Positions 25,736-34,654 of a DNA stretch of 50,965 nucleotides are shown here, piece after piece. The stretch covers positions 1-50,965 of the forward strand of contig JALHMM010000042.1 of NCBI GenBank assembly GCA_022844045.1, in the 5' to 3' direction. Under the pieces are notes generated by a model. It did not search any database. It was given only the letters and a program-made list of their open reading frames with translations, and had not been told where the DNA came from. The stretch's first letter is position 1; each line of letters begins with the position of its first letter. Source of the stretch: Reyranellaceae bacterium. GTDB lineage: Bacteria; Pseudomonadota; Alphaproteobacteria; Reyranellales; Reyranellaceae. Both the position numbers and the translations under genes were made by a program.

Positions 25736-26878
25736 ATGGCGCGCATAGTCGAGCGCGTCTCGCTGCCCTCACCGTCGCCAGGCACGGCGCGTCATCTCGT
25801 CGTCCATCGCTTTGGCCGGCAGGGCGCGCGTCCGCGCGTCTGGCTGCAGGCGGCGCTGCACGCCGACGAGCTGCCCGGCCCGCTGGTGCTGCACCACCTG
25901 ATGCCCAAGCTCGCCGAGGCTGATCGTAATGACCAGATCCCCGGCGAGATCATGGTCGCGCCCCTGGCCAATCCGGTGGGCCTGAGCCAGGTGGTGGGCA
26001 GTGTGCTGCAGGGTCGCTACGCGCTCGACGGCTCGGGCAACTTCAACCGCGGCTTCGTCGATCTGCGCGAGCCGCTTGATGAGGCGATGGCCGGCAAGCT
26101 CGGCGCCGACGCGGCCACCAACGTCGCGGCGATCCGCACGACGATCGAGAATCTGCTGGCCGAGCACAAGGCCGACGACGAGAGTGCGATCCTCAAGCTC
26201 ACCCTGCAGCGCCTCGCCGCCACGGCCGACATCGCGCTCGACCTGCATTGCGACGATCAGGCCGCGCTGCACATCTATTGCGGCCCTCGTCAGGTCGACG
26301 CCTTTGCCGACCTCGCCGCGCGACTCGGCGCGGCGGCATTGCTGACGGCCGAGGATTCCGGCGACACGCCGTTTGACGAGGCGCTGACGCGGCCGTGGTG
26401 GCGGCTGATCGAACACAACCCCGACAAGCCGATCCCCGCCGACGCGATGCTCTCCTGCACCGTGGAGCTGCGCGGCCGCGCCGACATCGACGACGCGATG
26501 GCCAAGCGCGACGCGGCAGCCATCTTCGACTGGCTCCAGGCGCAGGGCGCGATCGCCGGCAAGGCGCCGCCGACCCCGCCGCCAACCTGCCAGGCGACGC
26601 CGCTCGATGGCGTCGGCCCGGTGCGCACGCCACATGCCGGGTTATGGGTGCCCTGTGTCGAGCCGGGCAGCGCGGTCACCGCCGGCCAGATTGTCGGCTA
26701 TCTGATCGATCCGATGCTGCCCGCCGACACCGGCCGGCTGGCGTTGAAGGCGCCGGTAACCGGCATGATGTTCGCGCGCATGCGGCCCGACCTCGCCAAG
26801 CCGGGTGACCGCGTCGCCAAGATCGCCAGCCCCACCTCGATCCCCGAGCGCCGCGGCAAGCTGCTGGGCGATCGCTGA
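25736..26878 (+). CDS. succinylglutamate desuccinylase/aspartoacylase-family deacylase
   Basis: A 380-residue M14-like zinc hydrolase. His42 and Glu45 (LHADELPGP) and His171 (DLHCDDQ) are the expected zinc ligands, and Asn104-Arg105 (NFNRGF) is the substrate-carboxylate region. The C-terminal domain (about 290-370) has the beta-barrel repeats typical of the family (RTPHAGLWVPCVEPGSAV, APVTGMMFARMRPDLAKPGD). Family enzymes remove acyl groups from N-acyl amino acids or related amides. Located 3 nt after the creatininase-family gene, it probably takes part in the same hydrolytic pathway. Confidence 0.88.
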   Translation: MARIVERVSLPSPSPGTARHLVVHRFGRQGARPRVWLQAALHADELPGPLVLHHLMPKLAEADRNDQIPGEIMVAPLANPVGLSQVVGSVLQGRYALDGSGNFNRGFVDLREPLDEAMAGKLGADAATNVAAIRTTIENLLAEHKADDESAILKLTLQRLAATADIALDLHCDDQAALHIYCGPRQVDAFADLAARLGAAALLTAEDSGDTPFDEALTRPWWRLIEHNPDKPIPADAMLSCTVELRGRADIDDAMAKRDAAAIFDWLQAQGAIAGKAPPTPPPTCQATPLDGVGPVRTPHAGLWVPCVEPGSAVTAGQIVGYLIDPMLPADTGRLALKAPVTGMMFARMRPDLAKPGDRVAKIASPTSIPERRGKLLGDR

Positions 26879-26882
26879 GCGC

Positions 26883-28061
26883 TCACCACGGACGGCGATA
26901 CAGCGCCAGCGCGCGCGCCGCACAGGGGTCGTCTTTCTCGCAAGCGGCGGTGAAGATCGTGCCGTCGGCGAGGATCTCGCCGGTGCTCACCGCGCGTTCG
27001 ATGTGCAGGGCGACGCGACCATCGGCGGAGACGACCAGATCGTGGTCGCTACGGTCGGACAGCACGAAGGCGCCGTCATCGAGGCGCCGCCGTACTTCGG
27101 CGGCGCCGGGCAGCAAGGCGATGGAGCGTCGCCGGCCAAAGCGATCCTCGACCTCCAGCGGGCGGACCGTCTCCTCGCCCAGCGCGGCGGCCGAGCCATC
27201 CGCCAGGAACAGCAGACCGCCATGCCCCGCCGGCGTCTTCACGCTGCCGACCAGGCGCCCGCCCGCGTCGAAGCGCATGCGAAAGCCGCCGACATTGGCT
27301 GTGTCCGGCCACGCCATGACGACATGCACGCTGGCCTCGAAACCACCCGGCACCCCGCGCATCGACGTCACCTCGCCAGCCGAGGTGTGGCCCATCGTCT
27401 CCCACAGCTTCGTGCCGTCGAGACGGACCAGCGCGATCCACCACCGAAAAGGACCCGTGCCGAAGCCGCCATACACGACGAGCCGATCGTCTTCCAAGCG
27501 CAGGGCGCCATGGAGCTCGAACACCTCGCCCTCGATCGACTCCTTCATGCGCGGTCGGGCGATACCGCCCAGCGCGCGCAACATGCCGGCGGTCTCCTCG
27601 ATCTCGACCATGCGGCCATAGAGTGCCGCCCGGCGGTTGTCGGCGGGCAGGAAGGTCGTTACCAGCAACGAGCGCCGCCCGCCGCCACCGACGACATACT
27701 GCGCGGCAAATCTCTCAAATCGGTCGGGCAGGCCAGGCACCGCCTGCCGCCACGACACGCGACCCTGGGCGTCGCGCCGCTCCAGCCACACATGCTGAGC
27801 TTCCAGCTCGCCACCGATGCCGGGCGGCGTCTCGCGCACCAGAATGATCAGCCCATCCTGGAGTCGGCGCAGAACCCTGACTTCGGCGACGACGAAGCCC
27901 TGACGCGCCTCGAGTGGCGCGCGCCACAACGCCGCGGCGGCCCATTCAGATCGTCCGATCAGACGCGGCGTGGGACGCGGCGGTGAGTCCTGCCCGGCGC
28001 CGGTCCGCGGCAGGGCCGCCACGATAGCGGCAGCCAGAAGATGGCGACGACGCAGGGGCAT
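26883..28061 (-). CDS. secreted protein of unknown function, probable beta-propeller
   Basis: A 392-residue protein with a twin-arginine-like leader (MPLRRRHLLAAAIVAALPRT, then GAGQ). The mature chain has repeated beta-rich stretches such as DDRLVVYGGFGTGPFRWWIA and ADGTIFTAA spaced roughly every 45-60 residues, which fits a WD40/YVTN-like propeller, though no signature motif is firm. Two cysteines near the end (CEKDDPC) could form a disulfide. It converges with the desuccinylase-like gene, 4 nt apart, and lies 64 nt after the binding-protein gene on the same strand. No function is recognised. Confidence 0.6.
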   Translation of the reverse strand: MPLRRRHLLAAAIVAALPRTGAGQDSPPRPTPRLIGRSEWAAAALWRAPLEARQGFVVAEVRVLRRLQDGLIILVRETPPGIGGELEAQHVWLERRDAQGRVSWRQAVPGLPDRFERFAAQYVVGGGGRRSLLVTTFLPADNRRAALYGRMVEIEETAGMLRALGGIARPRMKESIEGEVFELHGALRLEDDRLVVYGGFGTGPFRWWIALVRLDGTKLWETMGHTSAGEVTSMRGVPGGFEASVHVVMAWPDTANVGGFRMRFDAGGRLVGSVKTPAGHGGLLFLADGSAAALGEETVRPLEVEDRFGRRRSIALLPGAAEVRRRLDDGAFVLSDRSDHDLVVSADGRVALHIERAVSTGEILADGTIFTAACEKDDPCAARALALYRRPW

Positions 28062-28125
28062 CGCCCCATCCTACACGCGATCAGCGCGGGCGGTCGAACA
28101 GCGACGGCGCCCGGGCCGCGCACAC

Positions 28126-29019
28126 TCAGTAGATCGCGAACGGCACGTACCTGTCGGCGAGGCGCTTGAGGGTGCCGTCGGCCACGACCTCGGCCAAAGC
28201 CCTGTTGAAGGCGTCGCGCAGCTTGGCGTCGTCCTTGCGGAAGCCGATGCCGACGCCGTCGCCCAGGGTGCGGATATCCTTGACGTCCTGGCCGAAGAAG
28301 TCGCAGCAGGCGCCGTCCGCCGACTTCAGCCATTGCCACATCGACACCTTGTCGCCCAGCACGGCGTCGAGCTTGCCAGCGGCAAGCTCCTTACGCGCTT
28401 CATCGAGGGTCGGAAACGTCTTGACGCGGACGGCCTTGCGGAAGGTGCGCTCGAGATAGTCCGAGTAGACCGTGCCGCGCTGCACCCCCACCGACTTGCC
28501 GCGCAGGAGCACCGGCGCGCCATCGGGTCCCGCGACGCTCTTGGGCGCCACGAATGCGCCCGGCACCAGCATGTAGCGCTTGCCGAAGCCGACGTGGCGG
28601 CGGCGTTCCTGCGTCATGTCCATCGACGCCATGATCGCGTCGTAGCGCTTGTCGAGCAGGCCCGGCAGAATGTCGTCCCATGGCGCGGTGACGATGCGAC
28701 ATTCGATCTTGGCGCGCTTGCACAGCTCGTTGGCGAGGTCGACCTCGAAGCCTGCCGGCCGGCCCTGGGCGTCGAGCATATTGAAGGGCGGGAACTTGCC
28801 CTCCGTCACAACCGTGGCCTTCAGAGCCGGCGCCGGCGGCGGCTTCTGGCCCGGCTTGGCCTTCTGCGGCGGCGTGGCCGGCTTGGGCCGCGGCGGCGGC
28901 GGTGGCTGCGTCGTCGATCCCTGCTGCTGAGCCACGGCGGGGGGCGAACACGGCAGCGCCAGTGCGACGACAAGCGCCGTCACAACAGCGAGAAGCCCCG
29001 TCCGCACGCCGATCCGCAT
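28126..29019 (-). CDS. family-3 solute-binding protein with a proline-rich linker
   Basis: A 297-residue protein with a leader (MRIGVRTGLLAVVTALVVAL, to about residue 30), then a proline/lysine-rich linker (about 31-63, including TTQPPPPPRPKPATPP) before a binding domain of lysine/arginine/ornithine type: FEVDLANELCKRAKIEC, DAIMASMDMTQERRRHVGFG, and DGVGIGFRKDD. The paired cysteines in ELCKRAKIEC match the LAO disulfide, and a vicinal Cys pair GACC is extra. No permease or ATPase is adjacent. The linker is unusual for this family and could tether the domain through the peptidoglycan or a partner. Confidence 0.85.
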   Translation of the reverse strand: MRIGVRTGLLAVVTALVVALALPCSPPAVAQQQGSTTQPPPPPRPKPATPPQKAKPGQKPPPAPALKATVVTEGKFPPFNMLDAQGRPAGFEVDLANELCKRAKIECRIVTAPWDDILPGLLDKRYDAIMASMDMTQERRRHVGFGKRYMLVPGAFVAPKSVAGPDGAPVLLRGKSVGVQRGTVYSDYLERTFRKAVRVKTFPTLDEARKELAAGKLDAVLGDKVSMWQWLKSADGACCDFFGQDVKDIRTLGDGVGIGFRKDDAKLRDAFNRALAEVVADGTLKRLADRYVPFAIY

Positions 29020-29028
29020 CGCGCTATT

Positions 29029-29829
29029 CTACAGCAAAGGAAATGGCAGGTGTTTGGCGGCCAGCCTCCTGATGGTGCCGTCGTCGCGCAGACCGGCCAT
29101 CGCCTTCTCCACCAGCTCCTTCAGCTTGATGTCGGAGCGCAGCAGGAAGGCGACGCCCGGGCCGGTCGCGCCGACCTCGCGGATATCGGGCTTGGCCAGC
29201 TCGCAGCAGGCACCAGCCGGACCCGCCAGCCAGGTGGCGACCCGGCGCCGATCCATGAGAGCGCCATCGGCCTTGCCCGTCGACAACGCGGCCTGCACCT
29301 CGTCGGGTGTCTCCAGCTCGACGACGGTCGCCGTGCCGGCTTCCTTCAGCCAGCGCGCCCAGCGTGTCGAACGCTGCACGGCGATGCGCTTGTCCTTCAA
29401 TCCGGCGACGCTAACCTCGAGCTTCGTGCCCTTGCGCACTGCGATCGCCAGCGGCACCCGGCCATAGGTGGCAGCGAAGACGCTGCGCTCGTCCGGCAGG
29501 CTGCCGGTCTCGATACCGCCGGCCGCGAGATCGGCCTTGCCGGCGGCGATGTCGCCGCGCAGCTCGTCCCAGTCGGCAGCCTCGACGATGCAATCCGCCC
29601 GCAGACGCGCGCATAGCGCCTGCAGTAGGTCGATGTCGAAGCCGGCCAAGCGGCCATCCGACGTACGGGCCGCGAAGTATGGCTCGGAGAGATCGACGAT
29701 CACCCTGAGCTTCATCGTTTGCTGTGTCGGCGCCGGCGGTGGTGCCGGCGGCGTCTGCGGCGGCTTGACCTGCTGCGCCGGCGCGGCCGAGGCGAGGAAG
29801 ACCAACAAGGCGGCGAGGATGAATCGCAT
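29029..29829 (-). CDS. family-3 solute-binding protein, paralogue of its neighbour
   Basis: A 266-residue protein with a leader ending AAPAQ and a short proline-rich segment (VKPPQTPPAPPPAPTQQTM). The binding domain aligns with the neighbour throughout, including ALCARLRADC, AGPAGACCELAKPDI and GPGVAFLLRSD. It keeps the same disulfide pair and the vicinal GACC pair. The two genes are 9 nt apart and follow a methyltransferase by 2 nt, in the lutABC transcription unit. No membrane subunits lie nearby, so it may feed a remote transporter or act as a sensor. Confidence 0.85.
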   Translation of the reverse strand: MRFILAALLVFLASAAPAQQVKPPQTPPAPPPAPTQQTMKLRVIVDLSEPYFAARTSDGRLAGFDIDLLQALCARLRADCIVEAADWDELRGDIAAGKADLAAGGIETGSLPDERSVFAATYGRVPLAIAVRKGTKLEVSVAGLKDKRIAVQRSTRWARWLKEAGTATVVELETPDEVQAALSTGKADGALMDRRRVATWLAGPAGACCELAKPDIREVGATGPGVAFLLRSDIKLKELVEKAMAGLRDDGTIRRLAAKHLPFPLL

Positions 29830-29831
29830 CG

Positions 29832-30560
29832 TCAGGGCTCCCGCCGGGCGACAACGTTGACGAACATGGTCGGCAGATAGTCCCGCGACAGCGGGTAACG
29901 CTGGCCGGCTTGGTTCGCCAGCATGGCCCGGTTGGCCTCGTGGTCAAGCACGACCTGGAACAATCCCTGCTCGACGGCGCCGATCGCCGGCGAGACCTCC
30001 ACCGTCTCGCCCCGGGTGACGCGATAGGCGATGTCGAGACCGGCCGCGCCGCCGGTATAGAACAGCGAGATCGGCCGCAAACCGTCGAACAGCAACATCG
30101 CGCCGGCGAAGGACATGCGCCAATAGTCGTCCGGCTCGGCATGATGCGCCCGCGCCCAGGCGACACGCAGGAACAGGTGCGCGCCGGGCGCCATCAGCCG
30201 CTGAAGCTGGTCGGCGACCCGCCACGGCGCCCTGGCGTGCTCCAGCAAGCGATCGCAGATGACGAGGTCGAAGGACGCCGCGTCGAGCGTTCGGTCCAGC
30301 TCGGCAGGATCGGCGCAGACCACGTCGACATTGGCGCCGGCGCAGCTATCCACGCCGGTGAACAGGGCACGCTTGCCGAACTTTTCCTCGATCAGGTGGC
30401 GCCAGTTATGTTCGCCTCGCTCCGCGGGATGCCGGCGGGCGCCGACCTGCAGGGCGCGAATCTTCTTCCTGCCCGTCGACGCCGCGACGGCGTCGAGCAT
30501 CGTGGCGATCTCGCGCGTAGCGGCAGTGCCGACGATCCTGAGCTGCTCGGACGCGCCCAT
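29832..30560 (-). CDS. class I SAM-dependent methyltransferase-like protein
   Basis: A 242-residue protein with methyltransferase features: a motif I-like ALQVGARRH, an acidic loop GVDSCAGANVDVVCADP, and motif IV-like FDLVICDRLLEHARAPWRVA. The usual GxGxG is altered to QVGARRH, so binding of SAM is not certain. The substrate is unknown. An alternative GTG start lies four codons upstream at 30572, almost touching the lutC stop. The ATG at 30560 has a purine-rich AGGGTGGGG upstream. It is tightly packed between lutC and the binding-protein pair. Confidence 0.65.
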   Translation of the reverse strand: MGASEQLRIVGTAATREIATMLDAVAASTGRKKIRALQVGARRHPAERGEHNWRHLIEEKFGKRALFTGVDSCAGANVDVVCADPAELDRTLDAASFDLVICDRLLEHARAPWRVADQLQRLMAPGAHLFLRVAWARAHHAEPDDYWRMSFAGAMLLFDGLRPISLFYTGGAAGLDIAYRVTRGETVEVSPAIGAVEQGLFQVVLDHEANRAMLANQAGQRYPLSRDYLPTMFVNVVARREP

Positions 30561-30574
30561 CGCCGGCCCCACCC

Positions 30575-31246
30575 TCAGTCGCGCACGATCAGGATATGCA
30601 TGCGGCGCGGGCCGTGCGCGCCCAGCTCGAGCTGCTGCTCGACATCGGCGGTGCGCGAGGGACCGGTCACGGTGTTGACGGCGCGCGGCATCGTGCCTTC
30701 GCCATAGCGCGCGCGCAGACGGGCGAAGACCTCCTCGTAGGCGCCCACGACGTCGTCTTCGCGCAGGATCACGACATGAGTCTCGGGCAGCAGATTCAAC
30801 GAGGTCGGATGATCGGGCCCCGAGGTGAAGATCAACGTGCCGGTCTCGGCGACGCCAGCGAAGGCACCGGTGATCGCCACGCGGTCGGCGTCGACCGGCA
30901 GGCCGCGGCGGATCTCCAGCATCGGCCGATCTTTCCAGCCGTAGCGATCGAGCGCCGGATCGGGGGCCATCACCGCGGCGGCCGGCAGGTTGCTGGCGGC
31001 GAGATAGTCGATGACCGCGCCGGCAACGGCGGCGCTCTCGACGCGCGCCACCGTGGCGTGGACCGCTTTCGCGCCCTCTTCGAACAAGTCGATCTGCTGC
31101 GCGCGCGGAATCTGCGAACGCCGCGGCACGATGTTGACGGGATGCTCGGCCAGGCGCGCCTCGGCGGCGGCGCGTGCCTCGCCCGAGAGCTCACCGCGGC
31201 GCAGGCCGCGCCGGATCGCTCCCAGCATCTGCTCGCGCGCGCTCAC
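30575..31246 (-). CDS. lutC: lactate utilisation protein C
   Basis: A 223-residue LutC/YkgG-family protein (LUD domain) with AITGAFAGVAETGTLIFTSG near residues 124-143, then PTSLNLLPETHVVIL and a C-terminal NTVTGPSRTADVEQQLELGA, all characteristic. LutABC oxidises L-lactate to pyruvate as an alternative to LldD. The GTG start at 31246 overlaps the lutB stop as GTGA, so lutB and lutC are coupled. Frames running farther upstream are out of register with lutB. Confidence 0.92.
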   Translation of the reverse strand: MSAREQMLGAIRRGLRRGELSGEARAAAEARLAEHPVNIVPRRSQIPRAQQIDLFEEGAKAVHATVARVESAAVAGAVIDYLAASNLPAAAVMAPDPALDRYGWKDRPMLEIRRGLPVDADRVAITGAFAGVAETGTLIFTSGPDHPTSLNLLPETHVVILREDDVVGAYEEVFARLRARYGEGTMPRAVNTVTGPSRTADVEQQLELGAHGPRRMHILIVRD

Positions 31247-32670
31247 CGCGTCGCCCCACCGCGCGCCTTCCATTGCGCGTGGAAGGTGCCGCCGGCCTGT
31301 GGCGCCGGCATGTCGCGATGCTTCGTCCAGCCGCCGGCCAGCGGCAGCGCGTCGTAACGGCCCTCGGCGCGGCCGAACAGCGCCATGGCCCGATTGGCGA
31401 TGCCGGTCGCGACGCGATAGAGCCTCGGCCGCTTGGCGAGGAAGGCCCACAGGCCGAGCGCCTTGCGCACGGTGGGCGGCGTCAGGTGGCGCTCGAACTC
31501 GCGCTCGCGCCAGTGGCGCATCAGCCTGGGCAGCGGAATGCGCACCGGGCAGACGCTCTCGCAGCGGCCGCAGAAGGTCGAGGCGTTGGGTAGGTCGCCC
31601 GCTTCCTCCAGCCCGAGCAGCTGCGGGTCGAGCACGGCGCCGATCGGGCCGGGATAGACCCAGCCATAGGCATGGCCGCCGATCGCGCCATAGACCGGGC
31701 AATGGTTCATGCAGGCGCCGCAGCGTATGCAACGCAACATATCCTGCATCTCCGTGCCCAACACGTTGCTGCGCCCGTTGTCGAGCAGCACCACGTGATA
31801 GGCCTCCGGCCCGTCGGGATCGCCTTTGCGCTTCGGCCCGGTGTTGAACGTGGTGTAGCTCGACCATTCCTGGCCTGTGGCCGAGCGCGCCAGCACGCGC
31901 AGCAGCGTAGCGGCGTCTTCCAGGGTCGGGATCACCTTCTCGATGCTGGCGATGACGATGTGCATCTTGGGCAGCGTGTTCGAGAGATCGGCGTTGCCCT
32001 CGTTGGTGACCAGCATGGAACTGCCGGTCTCGGCGACCAGGAAATTGGCGCCGGTGATGCCGACATCGGCCTCCTGGAACTTGCGGCGCAGAACCTCGCG
32101 CGCCTCGGCGACGAGGTCGTTGCGCTCGGTCAGGCGGCGCGTGAAGCCCAGCTTGGCGTGATGCTCGTGGAAGGTATCGGCGACCTGGTCCTTGGTCAGG
32201 TGCACCGCCGGCGCGATGATGTGGCTGGGCGGCTCCTGCCTGAGCTGGATGATGTACTCGCCGAGATCGGTCTCGATCGGCGCGATGCCGTGCGCCTCGA
32301 GATGCTCGTTGAGGCCGATCTCCTCGGCGATCATCGACTTCGACTTCGCCACCGTGCGGGCGTTGGCCTGACGGCAGAGCTCGAGCACGATGCGCCGCGC
32401 GTCCCCGGCGGTCGGCGCCCAATGCACATGGCCGCCCAGCGCCAGCACCTTCTGCTCGAAGCGCTCCAGGTAGAAGTCGAGATGCGCCAGCGCGTGGTTC
32501 TTGATGTCGCGCGCGCGATCGCGCAGCGCCTCGAATTCGGGCATGCGCTCGACGGCGCCACGGCGGCGCTCGACAAAGCCCACCTTCATGGTCGACAGCG
32601 ATTGCTGCAGGTTGGCGTTCCGCAGCGCCTCGCCGACATTCGCCTTGAAGGCGTGCGCCGTCGATCTCAC
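31243..32670 (-). CDS. lutB: lactate utilisation iron-sulfur protein B
   Basis: A 475-residue protein. An N-terminal LUD domain (about 60-300, with GITGANFLVAETGSSMLVTN) is followed by two 4Fe-4S motifs, CIRCGACMNHCP and CGRCESVCP, and a C-terminal DUF3390-like tail ending in a G-G-A-T-R. LutB carries electrons within the LutABC complex at the cytoplasmic face. The ATG overlaps the lutA stop (ATGA), showing a strict A-B-C translation order. Confidence 0.94.
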   Translation of the reverse strand: MRSTAHAFKANVGEALRNANLQQSLSTMKVGFVERRRGAVERMPEFEALRDRARDIKNHALAHLDFYLERFEQKVLALGGHVHWAPTAGDARRIVLELCRQANARTVAKSKSMIAEEIGLNEHLEAHGIAPIETDLGEYIIQLRQEPPSHIIAPAVHLTKDQVADTFHEHHAKLGFTRRLTERNDLVAEAREVLRRKFQEADVGITGANFLVAETGSSMLVTNEGNADLSNTLPKMHIVIASIEKVIPTLEDAATLLRVLARSATGQEWSSYTTFNTGPKRKGDPDGPEAYHVVLLDNGRSNVLGTEMQDMLRCIRCGACMNHCPVYGAIGGHAYGWVYPGPIGAVLDPQLLGLEEAGDLPNASTFCGRCESVCPVRIPLPRLMRHWREREFERHLTPPTVRKALGLWAFLAKRPRLYRVATGIANRAMALFGRAEGRYDALPLAGGWTKHRDMPAPQAGGTFHAQWKARGGATR

Positions 32671-33449
32671 GGCGCGGGCTCGCCGATCGCCGATTCGTCG
32701 GCCATGCCGGCGACCACCTCGGCGACGTGCCGAACCTTCACCGCCCTGCCCTCGCGCGTGAGCTTGCCGGCCATGTTGAGCAGGCAGCCCATGTCGCCGG
32801 CCAGCAGGGTGTCGGCGCCGGTCGCGGCGATATCGGCGATCTTGTCTTCGAGCATCGCGTTGGAGATGTCGGGGTATTTGACGCAGAACGTGCCGCCGAA
32901 GCCGCAGCAGACCTCAGCACCCTTCATCTCGACCAGCTTCAGGCCCTCGACACCGGCGAGCAATCGGCGCGGCTGCGCCTTGACGCCCAGCTCGCGCAGG
33001 CCCGAGCAGGAGTCATGGTACGTCACCGTCGCGTCGCAGCGCGTCGCGACGGGTGTGACACCCAGCACATCGACCAGGAAGCTGGTGAGCTCGTGCGTGC
33101 GCGACGCCAGAGCCTCGGCCCGCGCCTTCATGTCGGGATCGTCGGCGAACAGCGCCGGATAGTGATGTGAGATCATGCCGCCGCAGGAACCGGACGGCGC
33201 CACGACGTAGTCGTAGCCCTCGAACGCCTCGATTACCCGGCGTGCGATGTCGGTCGCGTCGGCGCGATCGCCGGAATTGTAGGCGGGCTGGCCGCAGCAG
33301 GTCTGCGCCTCCGGCACGACGACGCGGCAGCCGGCATCCTCCAGCAGCTTCGCCGCGGCGAAACCGACCGCGGGGCGGAACATGTCGACGAGACAGGTGA
33401 CGAACAGCGCGACATCGAGGCCAGCGCCCGGCCGTTGCGGATGACGCAT
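32667..33449 (-). CDS. lutA: lactate utilisation protein A (cysteine-rich heterodisulfide-type)
   Basis: A 260-residue protein with two CCG domains. The first is TCCGQPAYNSG with SGSCGGM, the second is CCGFGGTFCVK with GDMGCLLNMAG. These bind an unusual iron-sulfur cluster in LutA/GlcF/HdrB-type proteins. Start and length fit the family. It begins 6 nt after the mltA stop, so lutABC may be transcribed from the timA/mltA side; no separate promoter was identified. Confidence 0.94.
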   Translation of the reverse strand: MRHPQRPGAGLDVALFVTCLVDMFRPAVGFAAAKLLEDAGCRVVVPEAQTCCGQPAYNSGDRADATDIARRVIEAFEGYDYVVAPSGSCGGMISHHYPALFADDPDMKARAEALASRTHELTSFLVDVLGVTPVATRCDATVTYHDSCSGLRELGVKAQPRRLLAGVEGLKLVEMKGAEVCCGFGGTFCVKYPDISNAMLEDKIADIAATGADTLLAGDMGCLLNMAGKLTREGRAVKVRHVAEVVAGMADESAIGEPAP

Positions 33450-33455
33450 CTGAGA

Positions 33456-34589
33456 TCAGTTCTTCTTCGGCAGCAGCAGGAACATTCGCCCGCCGCTATT
33501 GAAGCGGCCGGCGATATCGCCGATGGCGTTGCCCGAGCCGAGGTAGATGTCACCCCGGCCAGGCCCCTTGATGTCGCCGCCGGTATCCTGGGCCACCATC
33601 AGGCGGCGATAGGGCGTCCTGGCCGCGCCGCCCGCGCCGGGCCGCATGGTGTCGACCCAAACCGGAATACCATAGGGCATGACCGCGGCGTCGATCGCCA
33701 GGCTGCGACCCGAGGTCAAGGTCACGCCTTGCGCGCCGACAGGACCAGCGCCTTTGGTGTCCTTGAAGAACACATAGCGCTCGTTGCGGCGCATCACGTC
33801 GCGCGACCGCTGCGGGTTGGCCTGCAGCCACTTGCGGATGCTCTGGGCGGTGACCTGATCCCTGGGGATCGCGCCCTCATCGGCCAGCACCTTGCCGATC
33901 GCCGTGTAGGGCCGGTTGTTGGTGCCGTCGAAGCCCAGGCGCAGCGAGCCGCCCTCGATGAGCGCGATCCGGCCGCCGCCCTGGATCTGCATTTCGAAGA
34001 GGCCAATGGGATCCTCGACCCAGGCGATCTCCAGGCCCTTGCCGCGTAGCGCGCCGTTCTCGATCTCGGCGCGCGTCAGGTACGGCTTGCCGGCCTGCAG
34101 GTCGGACGGCTTCTTGTGGATCGGGATGGTGAAGCGGCGCGACGGCGCCCTGCTGCCGCGCAAATCGGGTTCGTAGTAGGCCGTGTACTTGGGCTCGACA
34201 CCCTGCCCGCCGACCGCGAAGGCCTGGAAATTCTGCTCGAAGAACGTCCGCGCGCCGCGCGCGTCGCGCACCTGCTCGGCCCCCTGGCAGACGCGCTTCC
34301 AGTCTTCGGCGGTGTTGCGCCGCTCGCCATTGTCGGCGGGGATACGCGTGTCGCCGCCCGCGGTCAGCCGCGGGCAGGAGCGGCGGAAGGCCGCAACGGC
34401 CTCGGCGAGGTTGTCGTCGCGCCAACCCGGCAGCTCGCTGAAGGCGACGCTGGCCAGGCTCGGCCGGATCGTGCGGTCACCGCTGGCGCCATCGCTGCCG
34501 GTGCAACCCGCCAACGCGACCAAGCCAAGGGCGCCGAACACCCAACGTGGAGCTGCGATTGCCAAAAGCTGTCTCCCGGACAGGGGCAT
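33456..34589 (-). CDS. mltA: membrane-bound lytic murein transglycosylase A
   Basis: A 377-residue lipoprotein candidate. The leader contains the lipobox LVALAGC, so the mature protein is probably lipid-anchored to the outer membrane. The MltA core includes YTAYYEPDLRGSRAPS, FEMQIQGGGRIAL, and the C-terminal 3D domain with MPYGIPVWVDTM, VAQDTGGDIKGPGRGDIYLG. The enzyme cleaves peptidoglycan to 1,6-anhydromuropeptides. The start MPLSGRQLLAI is preferred because it gives a normal lipoprotein leader. It follows the Tim44-like gene, an arrangement common in alphaproteobacteria, where Smr often comes next; here lutA does. Confidence 0.93.
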   Translation of the reverse strand: MPLSGRQLLAIAAPRWVFGALGLVALAGCTGSDGASGDRTIRPSLASVAFSELPGWRDDNLAEAVAAFRRSCPRLTAGGDTRIPADNGERRNTAEDWKRVCQGAEQVRDARGARTFFEQNFQAFAVGGQGVEPKYTAYYEPDLRGSRAPSRRFTIPIHKKPSDLQAGKPYLTRAEIENGALRGKGLEIAWVEDPIGLFEMQIQGGGRIALIEGGSLRLGFDGTNNRPYTAIGKVLADEGAIPRDQVTAQSIRKWLQANPQRSRDVMRRNERYVFFKDTKGAGPVGAQGVTLTSGRSLAIDAAVMPYGIPVWVDTMRPGAGGAARTPYRRLMVAQDTGGDIKGPGRGDIYLGSGNAIGDIAGRFNSGGRMFLLLPKKN

Positions 34590-34654
34590 CCCGGTTCGGA
34601 CAATCACGGGACCGTCGACGATTCCACGTCGCGGCGCCGGATGGAACCCCGATT

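Noticed and set aside
27970..29616. A 548-residue plus-strand frame over the binding-protein pair
   Set aside because: It is antisense to two genes with clear family-3 motifs and is rich in Arg, His, Gln and Ala as antisense frames here usually are.
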